64,000 nt of DNA from Achromobacter sp. RTa (GCF_000757485.1 NZ_JPYO01000007.1:1-64000); one strand, 5' to 3'; positions 22,501 to 31,730 are shown, counted from the first letter of the stretch. The notes: generated by a model not told the origin, from the letters alone. Numbers and translations are program-made.

Positions 22501-24779
22501 TCCTCGGTTTCGGTATAGCCGCTGTTCCAGCCGCGCTGGTCGTCGAAGCGCCAGTAGTATTGGCGTTCTTCACGGAACAGGCGCACCTGCGCCTGCGCCA
22601 GCGGCGCAAACTTGCCCTGCGCGTCCACGCGCAGCACTTCAAAACCGGCGGGCGCGCCTTCGCGGGCGACGTCGCTGTCGAACTGCGGGCGCACGGCGAT
22701 CAGCCGGTCGGCGGGCCAGACGCTGCGCTCGATGGAACGCACGACGGGGCGGCCGCCAGATTCCAGCAGACTGGCCGAGACCCGCACTTTCATCGGCGAA
22801 TGGGTGCCGCCGGTGCGCGGATCGACCTCGAGCTGGCCACGGCCCTTGTCGTCCAGCGCCGCTTCGGGCAGCTCTTCGAAGTGGCGGCGCGTATCGTCGG
22901 CCACGTCGCCGAAGATGAAGCCGGGCCACTGCTGGGGCAGCGCGTAGCGGTCGCGCTTGACCTGGAAACTGGACAGGAGCCGGTTGCCGGCCGCGGGCGC
23001 GCCATAGAGATAGTCGCCCTGCACGTCCACGGTCAGCGTTTCCTCGGGCTTCAGCACCTCCTGCTCGGAAGTCAGCGCCATCTTCATGCGCTCTGGCAGG
23101 AATTCCTCGACCTGGAATTTCCAGGAAGCGTCGGGCGCGCGGGACGCCGGGTCCACGCGCAGTTCCAGCAGCCAGGTGCCGGTCTGCGCGTCCTGCGGCA
23201 AGTCGACGCTGCGCTCGACATAGCCCGGCAGGTCCTTGGCGGGGTGCCACAGCGTGGTCAGCACCGTACGGCCGTCGGGGCGCTTGAGCGTGGCGGTCAG
23301 CGGAGACGGCGCCAGCATGCGGCCGTCGAGGTCGCGCGGCAGCACCGATACGTTGAAGGTCTCGCCCGGGCGGTACAGGTTGCGCCCGGCGTAGACGAAC
23401 AGGTTATTGGGGCGGGCCGTGTGGCCGCCCGTATCGAATTCGGACAGGTCCAGGGCCGGCTCGCCCAGGGCCAGGACCGTCATTTCCTTATCGCGCGAGG
23501 CGCGGATGACGCGCGCGTTGGCGAAGCTGCCGTCGAAGCGGACATGGCCCTGGCCGTCGGCGGCCGCCTTGGCAAGCGTCTTGCCTGCGCCGTCCACCAG
23601 TTCGAACACGGCGCCCGAGATCGCGGTTCCGCTCTTCAGGGAAACGGAATAGGCCTCGATACGGTCGGTATAGCGGCGCGCGTGCAGGCCGATGTCGCTG
23701 ACGTAGAAATACGTCACCTGGTACTCATAGCGGAAGCGGCCTGGCTGGCTCATCACGGCGACGTAGATGCCGGGTTCCTGCAGCTCCTTGATGCCTTCGA
23801 CCGGCAGGAACGTGACGTGGCGGCGGTTGGGCTTGTCGTCGGTAACGAAACGGCCCTGGTAGACGCTGGTCGTCAGCGAATTCAGGCGGTCCAGGTCCCA
23901 GTTGCTGACCGAGCCTTTGAGGCTGCGGTTGTCGGAATAGCGCCACTCGTCTTCATAGTCGCTGCCCGCGTCGTCGTCGTCGCCGGACGAGGCGGAGGCA
24001 TTGCGGCCGATGCCCAGCACGGTATCGAACAGCTCAGGCACGCGCTCGGGCGACACGCGCAGGAACTGCACGTCCACCTCGGGGGTGTTCACGGTGGCCA
24101 CGGGCAGGCCGCCATTCTGGCCGGCCGGCAGCACCACGCCGCGGCTGGCGAAATAGAACGACGGCGGCATGGCCTGCGTCTTCACTTCGCAGTGCGCAAC
24201 CTGCGCCAGCTTGCCCGAGGCGCCGGCGCCCGGCAGCCCGGCGCGCATCGTGATCGCGTAGGAACGCTGCGGCTGGACATAGGGGAAATAGACGATGCGG
24301 GGATTGTCGCCCACCACCCAGTTGCCCTTGAGGATCTTGCCCTTGGGCGCGGAGTCGCCCGGCTGGACCGAGGCGGGCTGATCGCCGGCATTGGCGGCGG
24401 ACTCGGAATCCTCGTCCGCGGCTCCGGACGTGGAACCCGTGTCGGTCACCTGGAGGAACGTGTCCAGCTGGGCCTTGGCGTCCACCGGCTGGGTGAATGT
24501 CACGGCCAGCGCCAGGGCGTCGTTATATTGGCGCGGCTGGCAGGTCAGCGCCGCGAAGGGATCGGCCGCGCCGACCACCGCCGTGGCGGGCAAGGCCGGC
24601 GTGGCGTCATTGCCGCCCGCGCCAGCCGCAGCCGGCGGGCTGGCCTGCTGCGACGTTGCAACGGGTGCCGGAGGGGCCGCCTGGCGTTCTTTCCCCATCC
24701 ACCAGCCCAGGCCGATGGCGCCCGCCAATACGACGACGCCGGCTGTCGCCAGCCAGGTCTTGCTGATCTTTCCACTCAC
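19548..24779 (-). CDS. Bacterial alpha-2-macroglobulin (YfhM type)
   Basis: This 1743-residue periplasmic protein carries MG-type beta domains and a thioester motif CTEQ near residue 1242 (PYGCTEQTISATLPW), which covalently traps attacking proteases. The N-terminus (MSGKISKTWLATAGVVVLAGAIGLGWWMGKE) is a membrane anchor without a lipobox Cys, unlike the E. coli lipoprotein. A low-complexity Ala/Pro stretch follows. Translation most likely starts at the GTG at 24777-24779, 6 nt after GGGAGA. It overlaps pbpC by 46 bp, so the two are co-expressed. Confidence 0.93.
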   Translation of the reverse strand: MSGKISKTWLATAGVVVLAGAIGLGWWMGKERQAAPPAPVATSQQASPPAAAGAGGNDATPALPATAVVGAADPFAALTCQPRQYNDALALAVTFTQPVDAKAQLDTFLQVTDTGSTSGAADEDSESAANAGDQPASVQPGDSAPKGKILKGNWVVGDNPRIVYFPYVQPQRSYAITMRAGLPGAGASGKLAQVAHCEVKTQAMPPSFYFASRGVVLPAGQNGGLPVATVNTPEVDVQFLRVSPERVPELFDTVLGIGRNASASSGDDDDAGSDYEDEWRYSDNRSLKGSVSNWDLDRLNSLTTSVYQGRFVTDDKPNRRHVTFLPVEGIKELQEPGIYVAVMSQPGRFRYEYQVTYFYVSDIGLHARRYTDRIEAYSVSLKSGTAISGAVFELVDGAGKTLAKAAADGQGHVRFDGSFANARVIRASRDKEMTVLALGEPALDLSEFDTGGHTARPNNLFVYAGRNLYRPGETFNVSVLPRDLDGRMLAPSPLTATLKRPDGRTVLTTLWHPAKDLPGYVERSVDLPQDAQTGTWLLELRVDPASRAPDASWKFQVEEFLPERMKMALTSEQEVLKPEETLTVDVQGDYLYGAPAAGNRLLSSFQVKRDRYALPQQWPGFIFGDVADDTRRHFEELPEAALDDKGRGQLEVDPRTGGTHSPMKVRVSASLLESGGRPVVRSIERSVWPADRLIAVRPQFDSDVAREGAPAGFEVLRVDAQGKFAPLAQAQVRLFREERQYYWRFDDQRGWNSGYTETEELVDSREIALNDRAQMTLPVKWGRYRLEIADPETGETMRYRFYAGWNAQDADSMGNRPDRVQMKLEGVPAKPGDSVKLTLTPPHDGQALITVEGDRMLWSTWVAVKATGTQVEIPVDKTWKRHDLYIAAAVFRPGSEGDRVTPARALGLTFLPIASADRKLDVQLTAAPKAVPETKTTVRVKVDGAQGKQATVTVSAVDVGILNINQYKTPDPLDYFFGKHRYAPELLDMYGKLIEKMDGTKGKLKWGGDAAMRGDSKSLPKKVKLVDLFSGPVKLNAQGEADIPLDLPDFNGTLRLMAVAFTPDNYGSTDTEMVVAAPIVAELNTPRFITPGDQAAIALDLTNLSGAEQKVTVKLEALDPLAIVDGVKTVTLKDKQRATLRFNATTTGSYGLGLMRLTVDGQGSGKPVHIVRESVLQVQPAHAAERQVRRLRLNPGESNAPQASWVASYYPDSTTVSLTVSNRPPFNVNRLVEGLLNYPYGCTEQTISATLPWVMIDEDSAKQFGLKPRTQAEREAKVAGAIGRLAGMRNAVGSYNLWSSSSSRDVWLTAYAVGFLQDARDKGFEVPEASLDRSRQWLLEQVQQSTGAFGTWSANLKRNLESGRFDSSDANILREDHRRFAGLATAALALARDKKAPLSTVRQLFDNYQERARSPLPLIQLAAAFKLMGDEGRMKSALDLAVAREYGINQRRNSAYYDDWLGDYGSSVRDYALGYALVEQYDLHHERAGNLLTQLASRLGNRSYLSTQEQMALLLAARALGGDKATPWEAALTVNGVRKPLVGGKSDQTVSLSAAELAGTQLQNTGTQSLFVEYDIQGSPTSAPTPRNDVIQLKRGWYRPDGRPWDGGTLQTGDMLVVWVQASANQNIPDGLLVDRVPAGFEVENLNLSQSPEMQDWTIGGRRVAEAMADPNIKHREFRDDRYVAAVALGRGKVDVFYLVRVVTPGRYAVPSTVAEDMYRPEIRGVGEQWSTVEIRDRGAKRP

Positions 24780-24937
24780 GGCACATCTCCCGCTTACTCT
24801 TAATATTGCGCAGTTCCTTTTTGCGGCGGAACTGCCGACCGGCCATCCCGCGCGCTTCTCCGGTGCGCGGGCACTGCTTTCAAACTATCCGTACAACACA
24901 ACGCCGCCATGACAGGCGGCGTATCGGATTCTGGGTT

Positions 24938-25252
24938 TCAGACCGGTTCCATGACGCATTGCAGGGGATGCTGCCGCGCGCGCGCATATTGCGCGACCTG
25001 CGCGATCCGCGTGGCGGCCAGGTCGCGGGGATAGACCCCGCACACGCCACGCCCTTCGTGGTGCACCTGCAGCATGATCCGCGTCGCTTCTTCATGATTC
25101 TTATTGAAGAACTTCTGCAGGACTTTCACGACGAACTCCATCGGGGTGTAGTCGTCATTCAACAGCAGGACCTGATACATCGGAGGCGGCGCGACGCGTG
25201 CCGGCGCCTTCTCGACGGCCAAATCATGCTGGGTATCCAAGGTAGAACTCAT
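24938..25252 (-). CDS. clpS: ClpA adaptor protein ClpS
   Basis: The 104-residue adaptor binds N-degron substrates and passes them to ClpA. The conserved core is present: [38 protein letters not shown] and GVCGVYPRD; the residues of the N-end pocket ([10 protein letters not shown]) are intact. A flexible N-terminus of about 25 residues precedes it. It lies upstream of the alpha-2-macroglobulin and pbpC genes and clpA on the same strand, so all four could share a transcript, although the 158-bp gap to the A2M gene leaves room for another promoter. Confidence 0.96.
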   Translation of the reverse strand: MSSTLDTQHDLAVEKAPARVAPPPMYQVLLLNDDYTPMEFVVKVLQKFFNKNHEEATRIMLQVHHEGRGVCGVYPRDLAATRIAQVAQYARARQHPLQCVMEPV

Positions 25253-25334
25253 AGGGCCGCTATTCTATTTAAACTGGGGACGGCTAGCATGTAACTTACG
25301 GAAAATTACACGTAGAAATGCGTAGTTTCCATAC

Positions 25335-25364
25335 TTGACGCCGTAAAGAAAAGCGGCGCATTAT
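25335..25364 (+). promoter_or_regulatory. Probable sigma70 promoter of the cold-shock gene
   Basis: TTGACG (25335-25340) and CATTAT (25359-25364) are separated by 18 bp. The predicted transcript would have a leader of about 105 nt before the ATG at 25478. Long structured leaders are known for cold-shock mRNAs. Confidence 0.5.
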
Positions 25365-25477
25365 CCACGCATTCTGGGGTTTTCAACTCATCGAAAATCT
25401 GCCAGGAAGCCGAAGGGGGACCAGGGGTCTAGGCCGCGTGCCCTTCTGTCAACATACGATTCAATGAGGCAGTCCGC

Positions 25478-25723
25478 ATGTCTGATACGACCGCAACCGC
25501 CGTCCAAGGGGACAATCCCAAATCGACGGGCACCGTCAAATGGTTCAACGATGCAAAGGGGTTTGGCTTCATTACGCCCGACGACGGCGGTGAAGATCTG
25601 TTCGCCCATTTTTCGTCCATCCAAATGAATGGTTTTAAAACCCTGAAAGAAGGCCAGAAAGTGGCCTTCGAGATTATTCAGGGGCCCAAAGGCAAACAGG
25701 CGCTGAATATCACTGCTGCCTGA
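25478..25723 (+). CDS. Cold-shock-domain RNA chaperone (CspA family)
   Basis: The 81-residue protein contains one cold-shock domain with RNP1 KGFGFI and RNP2 DLFAHF, binding single-stranded RNA/DNA. About 16 residues ([16 protein letters not shown]) precede the usual GTVKWFND start, a modest N-terminal extension. The start is supported by GAGG 8 nt upstream. A predicted promoter and long leader lie upstream, and two hairpins follow the stop, the second with a T-rich tail, so it is probably a single-gene transcript. Confidence 0.95.
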   Translation: MSDTTATAVQGDNPKSTGTVKWFNDAKGFGFITPDDGGEDLFAHFSSIQMNGFKTLKEGQKVAFEIIQGPKGKQALNITAA

Positions 25724-25735
25724 TTTACCATTAAA

Positions 25736-25755
25736 GCGCAACCGCAGGGTTGCGC
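25736..25755 (+). terminator. Hairpin after the cold-shock gene (first)
   Basis: Arms GCGCAACC and GGTTGCGC with a GCAG loop lie 13 bp after the stop. It has no T-tract of its own, and is followed by the stronger terminator at 25764. Confidence 0.5.
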
Positions 25756-25763
25756 CATTATCA

Positions 25764-25796
25764 GGCGGGGCTCTCGGGCCCCGCCTTGTTATTTTC
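25764..25796 (+). terminator. Rho-independent terminator of the cold-shock gene
   Basis: An 8-bp stem GGCGGGGC/GCCCCGCC with a 6-nt loop is followed by TTGTTATTTT. It ends just before the DUF192 start, which argues against the longer frame beginning at 25750. Confidence 0.8.
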
Positions 25797-25812
25797 TTCC
25801 GCTGCCAGGGCC

Positions 25813-26325
25813 ATGTCCAAGAACGCCGTTTTGTTTTCCATCAGCCGTACATTGTTCAAGTTACCGTTCTTCAAGGCAATCCGGCCATCCGCCACGGCCT
25901 TTTTGGTGGCCGCGACCGCGGCGTTCGCCCTGCCCGCGGCCGCCCAGCAATCCGGCCCGCAGCCTCCGCTGCCCACCGTGCAGTTGTCCGCCGGCATACA
26001 TATTATCCGCGCGGAAGTCGCCGATTCGGACGAAACCCGCCGCAACGGCCTCATGTTCCGCCGCGAACTGCCGGGCAACGACGGCATGCTGTTCGTCTTC
26101 GAGCAGCCGGACGTACAGTGCTTCTGGATGCGCAACACCCTTCTGCCGCTCTCGATTGCCTTTATCGCCGACGACGGCACGATCGTCAACATTGAAGACA
26201 TGGCGCCCCAGACCGAAGACCCGCATTGCGCCAAGAAGCCGGTGCGCTACGCGCTCGAGATGGCCCAAGGCTGGTACGAGCAGCACGGCATCAAGGCCGG
26301 CAAGAAACTGGACGGCCTGCCCTGA
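25813..26325 (+). CDS. Exported DUF192 protein
   Basis: This 170-residue protein has an N-terminal export signal (MSKNAVLFSISRT with a hydrophobic core AFLVAATAAFALPAAA). A DUF192 domain follows, with the signature LMFRRELPGNDGMLFVF, CFWMRNTLLPLSIAFI and IVNIEDMAPQ. The biochemical role of the family is unknown. The ATG at 25813 was chosen because an in-frame upstream ATG at 25750 lies in the terminator of the preceding gene. It is convergent with pcaF, with a shared hairpin between them. Confidence 0.85.
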   Translation: MSKNAVLFSISRTLFKLPFFKAIRPSATAFLVAATAAFALPAAAQQSGPQPPLPTVQLSAGIHIIRAEVADSDETRRNGLMFRRELPGNDGMLFVFEQPDVQCFWMRNTLLPLSIAFIADDGTIVNIEDMAPQTEDPHCAKKPVRYALEMAQGWYEQHGIKAGKKLDGLP

Positions 26326-26357
26326 GGCGCGGCCGGCGCCGCGCCAGACGCAATAGG

Positions 26358-26384
26358 AAAGGGAGCCCCAGGGGCTCCCTTTTC
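26358..26384. terminator. Bidirectional hairpin between DUF192 gene and pcaF
   Basis: GGGAGCC and GGCTCCC arms are flanked by AAA on the left and TTTT on the right, between two convergent genes, so it can end transcription from both sides. Confidence 0.7.
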
Positions 26385-26424
26385 GTTCCCGCCCCCGGCT
26401 GGCGGCGGAACTGGCGGACGGCGC

Positions 26425-27630
26425 TTACACCCGTTCGATGATCACCGCGATGCCCTGGCCCACGCCGATGCACATCGTGCACAGCGCATAGCGGCCGCCG
26501 GTGCGGTGCAGCTGGTTGATCGCGGTGGTGGCCAGGCGGGCGCCGCTGGCGCCCAGCGGGTGGCCCAGGGCGATCGCGCCGCCGTTCGGGTTCACACGCG
26601 GATCGTTGTCGGCGATGCCCAGCTGGCGCAGCACGGCCAGGCCCTGGGCGGCGAACGCCTCGTTCAGTTCGATCACGTCCATCTGGTCCAGCGTGAGGCC
26701 GGTCTGCGCCAGAACCTTCTGGGTGGCCGGCGCCGGGCCGATGCCCATGATGCGCGGGGCCACGCCGGCCGTGGCCATGCCGACCACGCGGGCGCGCGGG
26801 GTCAGGCCGTGGCGGGCGGCGGCCTTTTCGTCGGCCAGCAGCAGCGCGGCGGCGCCGTCGTTCACACCCGACGCGTTGCCGGCGGTGACGGTGCCCCCTT
26901 CGCGGACCACGCCCTTCAGCTTGGCCAGCGATTCCAGGCTGGTTTCACGCGGGTGCTCGTCCTTGCTCACGACGATGGGATCGCCCTTCTTCTGGGCAAT
27001 CGACACCGGCACGATCTCGGCGTCGAAGAAGCCTTCCTTCTGCGCACGCGCGGTCTTCTGCTGGCTGGCCAGCGCGAACAGATCCTGGTCTTCGCGGTTG
27101 ATCTTGAAGTCGTCCGCGACGTTCTCGGCCGTTTCGGGCATCGAATCCACCCCGTACTGCGCCTTCATCAGCTTGTTGATGAAACGCCAGCCGATGGTGG
27201 TGTCGTAGATGGCGGCGCTGCGCGAGAAGGCGCTGTCTGCCTTGCCCATGACGAACGGGGCGCGGCTCATGCTTTCCACGCCGCCGGCCAGCATCAGGCC
27301 GGCTTCGCCGGCGCGGATGGCGCGGGCGGCGGTGCCGATGGCGTCCAGGCCCGAGCCGCACAGGCGGTTGAGGGTGGCGCCGGGCACTTCGATCGGCAGG
27401 CCGGCCAGCAGGGTGGCCATGCGCGCCACGTTGCGGTTGTCTTCGCCTGCCTGGTTCGCGCAGCCCATGATGGCGTCGTCCAGTTCTTCCCAGCGCACGC
27501 CGGGGTTGCGCGCCACGAGCGCCTTGATGGCTACGGCTGCAAGATCGTCGGGGCGCACGGAAGCCAGCGCGCCGCCATAGCGGCCGAAGGGGGTGCGAAT
27601 CGCATCACAGATATAAGCATGCACGGTCAT
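26425..27630 (-). CDS. pcaF: Beta-ketoadipyl-CoA thiolase
   Basis: The 401-residue thiolase cleaves 3-oxoadipyl-CoA to acetyl-CoA and succinyl-CoA, the last step of the beta-ketoadipate pathway for aromatics. MTVHAYICDAIRTPFGRYGGAL is the typical PcaF start, and YGVDSMPETAENVA is also characteristic. Active-site residues are the Cys of NRLCGSG (about residue 90), the His of ALGHPLGASGAR and the Cys of CTMCIGVGQG. The other pca genes are not in this window, so a role in phenylacetate or general acyl-CoA breakdown cannot be excluded. Confidence 0.88.
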   Translation of the reverse strand: MTVHAYICDAIRTPFGRYGGALASVRPDDLAAVAIKALVARNPGVRWEELDDAIMGCANQAGEDNRNVARMATLLAGLPIEVPGATLNRLCGSGLDAIGTAARAIRAGEAGLMLAGGVESMSRAPFVMGKADSAFSRSAAIYDTTIGWRFINKLMKAQYGVDSMPETAENVADDFKINREDQDLFALASQQKTARAQKEGFFDAEIVPVSIAQKKGDPIVVSKDEHPRETSLESLAKLKGVVREGGTVTAGNASGVNDGAAALLLADEKAAARHGLTPRARVVGMATAGVAPRIMGIGPAPATQKVLAQTGLTLDQMDVIELNEAFAAQGLAVLRQLGIADNDPRVNPNGGAIALGHPLGASGARLATTAINQLHRTGGRYALCTMCIGVGQGIAVIIERV

Positions 27631-27784
27631 GGGAGGCTCGAAGTAAGTGAGAAAAAACCGGATCGGACGATCTTAACGCAGGCCCCTCGCACCATACTGG
27701 CGCATAGGCGGGATGTCCGCTGCACGGACAGTGTCCAATGGATGTTCACCTCGGCGCCGGCGCGCGGACACGGAGCGGCGCCGC

Positions 27785-29179
27785 TCATGCCGCGGGCGGC
27801 CGGGCCGCGCGCGCCGTCTCCACAATCGCCTGCCGGCGGAAACGCCCCGCGGCCAGGTGATAGAACGGTTGCGGGCAGAACTGGCGCGACACGACCGAAG
27901 CCAGCAATGACGCCACCAGCAGCCAGAACAGCATGGGCTGGCTGCCGGTCATTTCCATCACCACCACGCTGGCGGTCAGCGGCGCCTGGGTGGCGGCGGC
28001 CAGGAAGGCGGCCATGGAGATCAGCACCAGCACGCGGTGGTCCACGCCCTCGCCCGCCAGCTGCCAGATATGGTGGCCGATGCCCGCCCCCGTGGTCAGC
28101 GCCGGCGTGAAAATGCCGCCCGGTATGCCCGCCCAGTACGAAACGACGGTGGCCGACAGCTTGGCCAGGCCGAAACTCGCCGGCGCGGTGTCGTGGCCCG
28201 ACAGCAGGTCCGCCGCCACGCCATACCCCGTGCCGTACACGCTGCCGGCCGTCGCGAGGCCGATGGCCGCCAGGAGCAGCCCCATCGCGAAGGCCACCCA
28301 GATCGGATGCGCGCGGATCCACGCGCGCCAGGGGCGCGGCGCGCAGCCCGTGACGCCCTTGCCGAGCAGGCGCGCGAAAATACCGCCCAGCGCGCCGTTG
28401 AGCGCGGCGCAGATGACCACCCAGGTCACCATGCCATGCGCCAGCGGCGCGCCGCCGAAGACGCCGAAATACGGGTTGTTGCCCACCACGGCCACGACCA
28501 GGAAGCCGGAGGCCAGCACGCCGATCAGCACCAGGCGCTGCCAGCGCAGCACCGTGCCGCGCCCGAGTTCCTCGATGGCGAAAATGACGCCGGCCAGCGG
28601 CGCATTGAAGGCGGCGGCGAGGCCGCCCGCGGCGCCGGCGGCGATCAGTTCGTTGGCATGGAACCCACGCAGCTGCACGCCGCGCCGCTTCCAGAAGTCC
28701 CCCCAGGCCAGCATGAGCGCCGCGCCGACCTGCACCGAGGGGCCCTCGCGGCCGATCGAGGCGCCGGCCAGCATGCCGAAAAACGCCAGGGGAATCTTCC
28801 AGAGCGTCTGCCCGAGCGACACCAGGCTGTTCTGGCTGGCTCCGGGCGGCAGCGACAAGGCGCCGATGACTTGGGGAATGCCGCTGCCGGAGGCGTTGGG
28901 CGCGTAGCGCAGCGTAAGCCAGCGCAAAGCGGCCAGGCCCAGCGGCAGCACCAGCACGGCCAGCCAGCCGTTGTGGGACACCCAGGCGCGGTTCCATTCC
29001 AGCGCCTTGTCGGCCAGGTATGCAAAGCCCAGCGACATCAGCGCCACCAGGCCCGCGCCGCCCAGCAGCAACCCCATCTGCACGCTCTTGCGCGATAGGC
29101 GATTGATCTGGCGCACCTTGCGGTGCGCCCAATGGCGGGGAGCGGCCAGTATCCGGCGCAAGGAATCGGGCTGGGTCAT
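27785..29179 (-). CDS. ClC-type chloride/proton exchanger
   Basis: This 464-residue membrane protein has the ClC selectivity motifs GSGIPQV, GREGPSVQ (with the gating Glu) and GIFTPAL. The internal EE pair of FAIEELGRG, next to the conserved NAPLAG segment, matches the proton-glutamate position of E. coli ClcA, so coupled exchange rather than a passive channel is likely. About a dozen hydrophobic segments are seen. The ATG at 29179 (MTQPDSLRR) is preferred to one 11 codons upstream. The gene stands alone between pcaF and a chemotaxis receptor. Confidence 0.9.
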   Translation of the reverse strand: MTQPDSLRRILAAPRHWAHRKVRQINRLSRKSVQMGLLLGGAGLVALMSLGFAYLADKALEWNRAWVSHNGWLAVLVLPLGLAALRWLTLRYAPNASGSGIPQVIGALSLPPGASQNSLVSLGQTLWKIPLAFFGMLAGASIGREGPSVQVGAALMLAWGDFWKRRGVQLRGFHANELIAAGAAGGLAAAFNAPLAGVIFAIEELGRGTVLRWQRLVLIGVLASGFLVVAVVGNNPYFGVFGGAPLAHGMVTWVVICAALNGALGGIFARLLGKGVTGCAPRPWRAWIRAHPIWVAFAMGLLLAAIGLATAGSVYGTGYGVAADLLSGHDTAPASFGLAKLSATVVSYWAGIPGGIFTPALTTGAGIGHHIWQLAGEGVDHRVLVLISMAAFLAAATQAPLTASVVVMEMTGSQPMLFWLLVASLLASVVSRQFCPQPFYHLAAGRFRRQAIVETARAARPPAA

Positions 29180-29239
29180 GGGCGTGGCGAGCGGGGATGG
29201 AAAGCCGCCCACCTTACCACTGCCGCCCGCGCCATGGGG

Positions 29240-30817
29240 TCAGAATGACGAGCCGCCCGCCTCGACCTTGAAACGGCGCACTTCCTGCGCCAGGCGTCCG
29301 GCCTGCTCCTGCATGCTGGCCGCGGCGGCCGCGGCCTCTTCCACCAGGGCCGCGTTCTGCTGAGTCACGGTATCCATCTGCGCCACGGCCTGGTTGACCT
29401 GGCCGATGCCCGCGGACTGCTCCTCGGAAGCGCTGGCGATTTCGCGCACCAAGGCCGCGACCTGGCCGACGCTGTCCACGACTTCACGCATCGTGCGGCC
29501 GGCCTCGTCGACCTGGCGCGTCCCGCCTTCCACGCGAGCCGCGGATTCGTCGATCAAGGCCTTAATCTCCTTGGCCGCCACCGCCGACCGCTGCGCCAGC
29601 GTGCGCACCTCGCCCGCCACCACCGCGAAGCCGCGGCCCTGCTCGCCCGCCCGGGCCGCCTCCACCGCCGCGTTGAGCGCCAGGATGTTGGTCTGGAAGG
29701 CGATCCCATCGATCACGCCCGTGATCTCGGCGATGCGGCGCGAACTGTCGGAAATGGCGCCCATGGTCTGGACCACGCCATCGACCACCTCTCCGCCCCG
29801 GACGGCCACGCGGGAGGCCAGGCCGACCAGCCGGTCCGCTTCGCCGGCATTGTTCGCATTCTGCTGCACGGTGCTGGTCAGCTCCTCCATCGACGCGGCG
29901 GTCTCCTCCAGCGAGGAAGCCTGCTCTTCGGTGCGCTGCGACAGGTCGGCGTTGCCCTGCGCGATCTGCGAGGACGCCGAGGCGATGTTCTCACAGCCGT
30001 CGCGCACGTCCTTCACTATCCGGGCCAGGCTTTCGTTCATGGCCTTGAGCGCGCCCATCAGCTCTCCGGTCTCGTCGCGCGAGGCCACCTGGATATCGGT
30101 CGTCAGATCGCCCGCCGCCACCTGCCGCGCGGCCTTCACGGCCTGCTCCAGCGGACGCACGATGCCGCGTGTGACCAGCCAGCCCAGCAGCATGCCGATC
30201 GCCACGCCCATGACCGCCAGGGCGATCATGACGGCGCGCACCGTGCCGTACAGTTCCGTACCGTCCTTCACCGTTTGCGCGGCAGCGCCCTCCTTGCCCT
30301 GCGCCAGCGTCGTCATCAGGTCGTCCAGCTTCTCCGACGCCGAGATCACGCGCGCCTCGATCTCGGCCACGCGCGGATCGGCCTGGGTCAGCGGCTGCGA
30401 CTGGGCCGCGGCGAAGAATGCCGCCGATTCGCGCTTCCAGACCTGCTCGATCTCCGCGAACTGCGCGAGCAGGCGCTTGTTGTCTTCCGAGTAGAAGTTG
30501 GCGCTGGCCTTCTCGCGCAGCGCATCCATGTTCCTGATGGCGTCGTCGAACTGCTTGCGCAGGGCCTGGCGCTCCTGCTCGCTCGAGACGGCCAGATACG
30601 CGTTGCGGGCCCGGCCCGCGTAAATCAGGTTGATATTGGCTTCCTTGAGATCCGAGATGCCTCGCAGCTCGGTGTCGTAAAGCCGGTCATTCATTGCGTC
30701 GATGCGCGCGAGGCCCCAAACCCCGAAAGCGCCGATCGCGCCGCCTACTACCGCGACCAGCAAAAACGCGCCCGACAGGCGCGTGCCGATGCGCATTCCC
30801 GAAAAAAACCGCAACAT
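29240..30817 (-). CDS. Methyl-accepting chemotaxis protein
   Basis: The 525-residue receptor has TM1 (about residues 13-32), a periplasmic four-helix-bundle sensor of about 155 residues, TM2 (about 192-213), a HAMP domain and a long cytoplasmic coiled coil. The signalling tip [20 protein letters not shown] lies near residue 372. The C-terminus ends GGSSF, without the NWETF-type CheR pentapeptide, so it likely depends on other receptors for efficient adaptation. The ligand is unknown. A strong ribosome site (GGGAAGGGAAGC) precedes the ATG. Confidence 0.94.
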   Translation of the reverse strand: MLRFFSGMRIGTRLSGAFLLVAVVGGAIGAFGVWGLARIDAMNDRLYDTELRGISDLKEANINLIYAGRARNAYLAVSSEQERQALRKQFDDAIRNMDALREKASANFYSEDNKRLLAQFAEIEQVWKRESAAFFAAAQSQPLTQADPRVAEIEARVISASEKLDDLMTTLAQGKEGAAAQTVKDGTELYGTVRAVMIALAVMGVAIGMLLGWLVTRGIVRPLEQAVKAARQVAAGDLTTDIQVASRDETGELMGALKAMNESLARIVKDVRDGCENIASASSQIAQGNADLSQRTEEQASSLEETAASMEELTSTVQQNANNAGEADRLVGLASRVAVRGGEVVDGVVQTMGAISDSSRRIAEITGVIDGIAFQTNILALNAAVEAARAGEQGRGFAVVAGEVRTLAQRSAVAAKEIKALIDESAARVEGGTRQVDEAGRTMREVVDSVGQVAALVREIASASEEQSAGIGQVNQAVAQMDTVTQQNAALVEEAAAAAASMQEQAGRLAQEVRRFKVEAGGSSF

Positions 30818-31083
30818 GCTTCCCTTCCCTGTGATTACCCCGGTTTATGGCGGGCGTGCCGCGGTCATGGGCCCCGTGGTTCAGTCGCAGACCGGGGGCA
30901 ACGATAGCGGTTGGATTTCCTAGGGATAACCCTGAGAAAAAGGCTGTTTGCGCGTCATTTCGCCGCAATGAAGTCGACAATCGACAAGAAAAATACCGGC
31001 TGAAGACGAAAAAAAACCCCTCGGATTGGCGAGGGGTTTCTTCGGAGCCGGCACGGGCCGGCCCGTCAGCCTGGCCTTGCGGA
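30818..31083. other. Gap holding the sodB terminator and the receptor promoter region
   Basis: The 266 bp hold the sodB terminator at 31009-31042 and about 190 bp upstream of the chemotaxis gene. I found no convincing sigma28 (flagellar) or sigma70 pair there. Confidence 0.4.
31009..31042 (-). terminator. Rho-independent terminator of sodB
   Basis: On the minus strand AAACCCCTCG, a 6-nt loop and CGAGGGGTTT form a 10-bp stem that runs straight into a stretch of eight T. It begins 42 bp after the sodB stop. Confidence 0.88.
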
Positions 31084-31662
31084 TCAGGCGAAGTTCTTGG
31101 CCGCGAATTCCCAGTTCACCAGCGCCCAGAAGTTCTCCAGGTACTTGGGACGGGCGTTGCGGTAGTCGATGTAGTAGGCGTGTTCCCACACATCACAGGT
31201 GAGCAGCGGCTTGTCGGCCGTGGTCAGGGGGGTGGCGGCGTTGCTGGTGTTGACGATGTCGACCGAGCCGTCGGCCTTCTTGACCAGCCAGGTCCAGCCC
31301 GAACCGAAGTTGCCGGCGGCCGACTTGTTGAACGCTTCCTTGAAAGCGTCGAAGCTGCCCCACTTGGCGTTGATGGCGTCAGCCAGCTTGCCGGTGGGAG
31401 CTCCGCCCGCCTTGGGGGCCAGGCTGTTCCAGTAGAACGTGTGGTTCCAGATCTGGGCGGCGTTGTTGAAGATGCCACCCGAGGACTTCTTCACGATGTC
31501 TTCCAGCGACAGCGATTCGAATTCCGTGCCCGGGATCAGGTTGTTCAGGTTCGTGACGTAGGTCTGATGATGCTTGCCGTAGTGGAACTCCAGCGTTTCC
31601 TTGGAGATGTGCGGCGCCAGCGCGTCCAGTTCGTAAGGCAGGGGGGGAAGAGTATGTGCCAT
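31084..31662 (-). CDS. sodB: Superoxide dismutase (Fe type)
   Basis: This 192-residue enzyme converts superoxide to peroxide and oxygen. The metal ligands are H27 (EFHYGKHH), H74 (NHTFYW), D157 and H161 ([13 protein letters not shown]). [20 protein letters not shown], with a Gln in the second shell (AAQ), is characteristic of Fe-SODs. No signal peptide, so it is cytoplasmic. It is followed by a strong terminator. Confidence 0.96.
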   Translation of the reverse strand: MAHTLPPLPYELDALAPHISKETLEFHYGKHHQTYVTNLNNLIPGTEFESLSLEDIVKKSSGGIFNNAAQIWNHTFYWNSLAPKAGGAPTGKLADAINAKWGSFDAFKEAFNKSAAGNFGSGWTWLVKKADGSVDIVNTSNAATPLTTADKPLLTCDVWEHAYYIDYRNARPKYLENFWALVNWEFAAKNFA

Positions 31663-31730
31663 GTGAAAGTTCCTTCTGTTGAGTGCACGATCAAGCCGTT
31701 CAATTGTATCGGCAACTCATGAGGATACCG

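Noticed and set aside
20649-24803. A 1384-codon open frame antisense to the alpha-2-macroglobulin gene
   Set aside because: Same artefact: high third-position GC of the real gene removes stops on the other strand; no domain or ribosome site.
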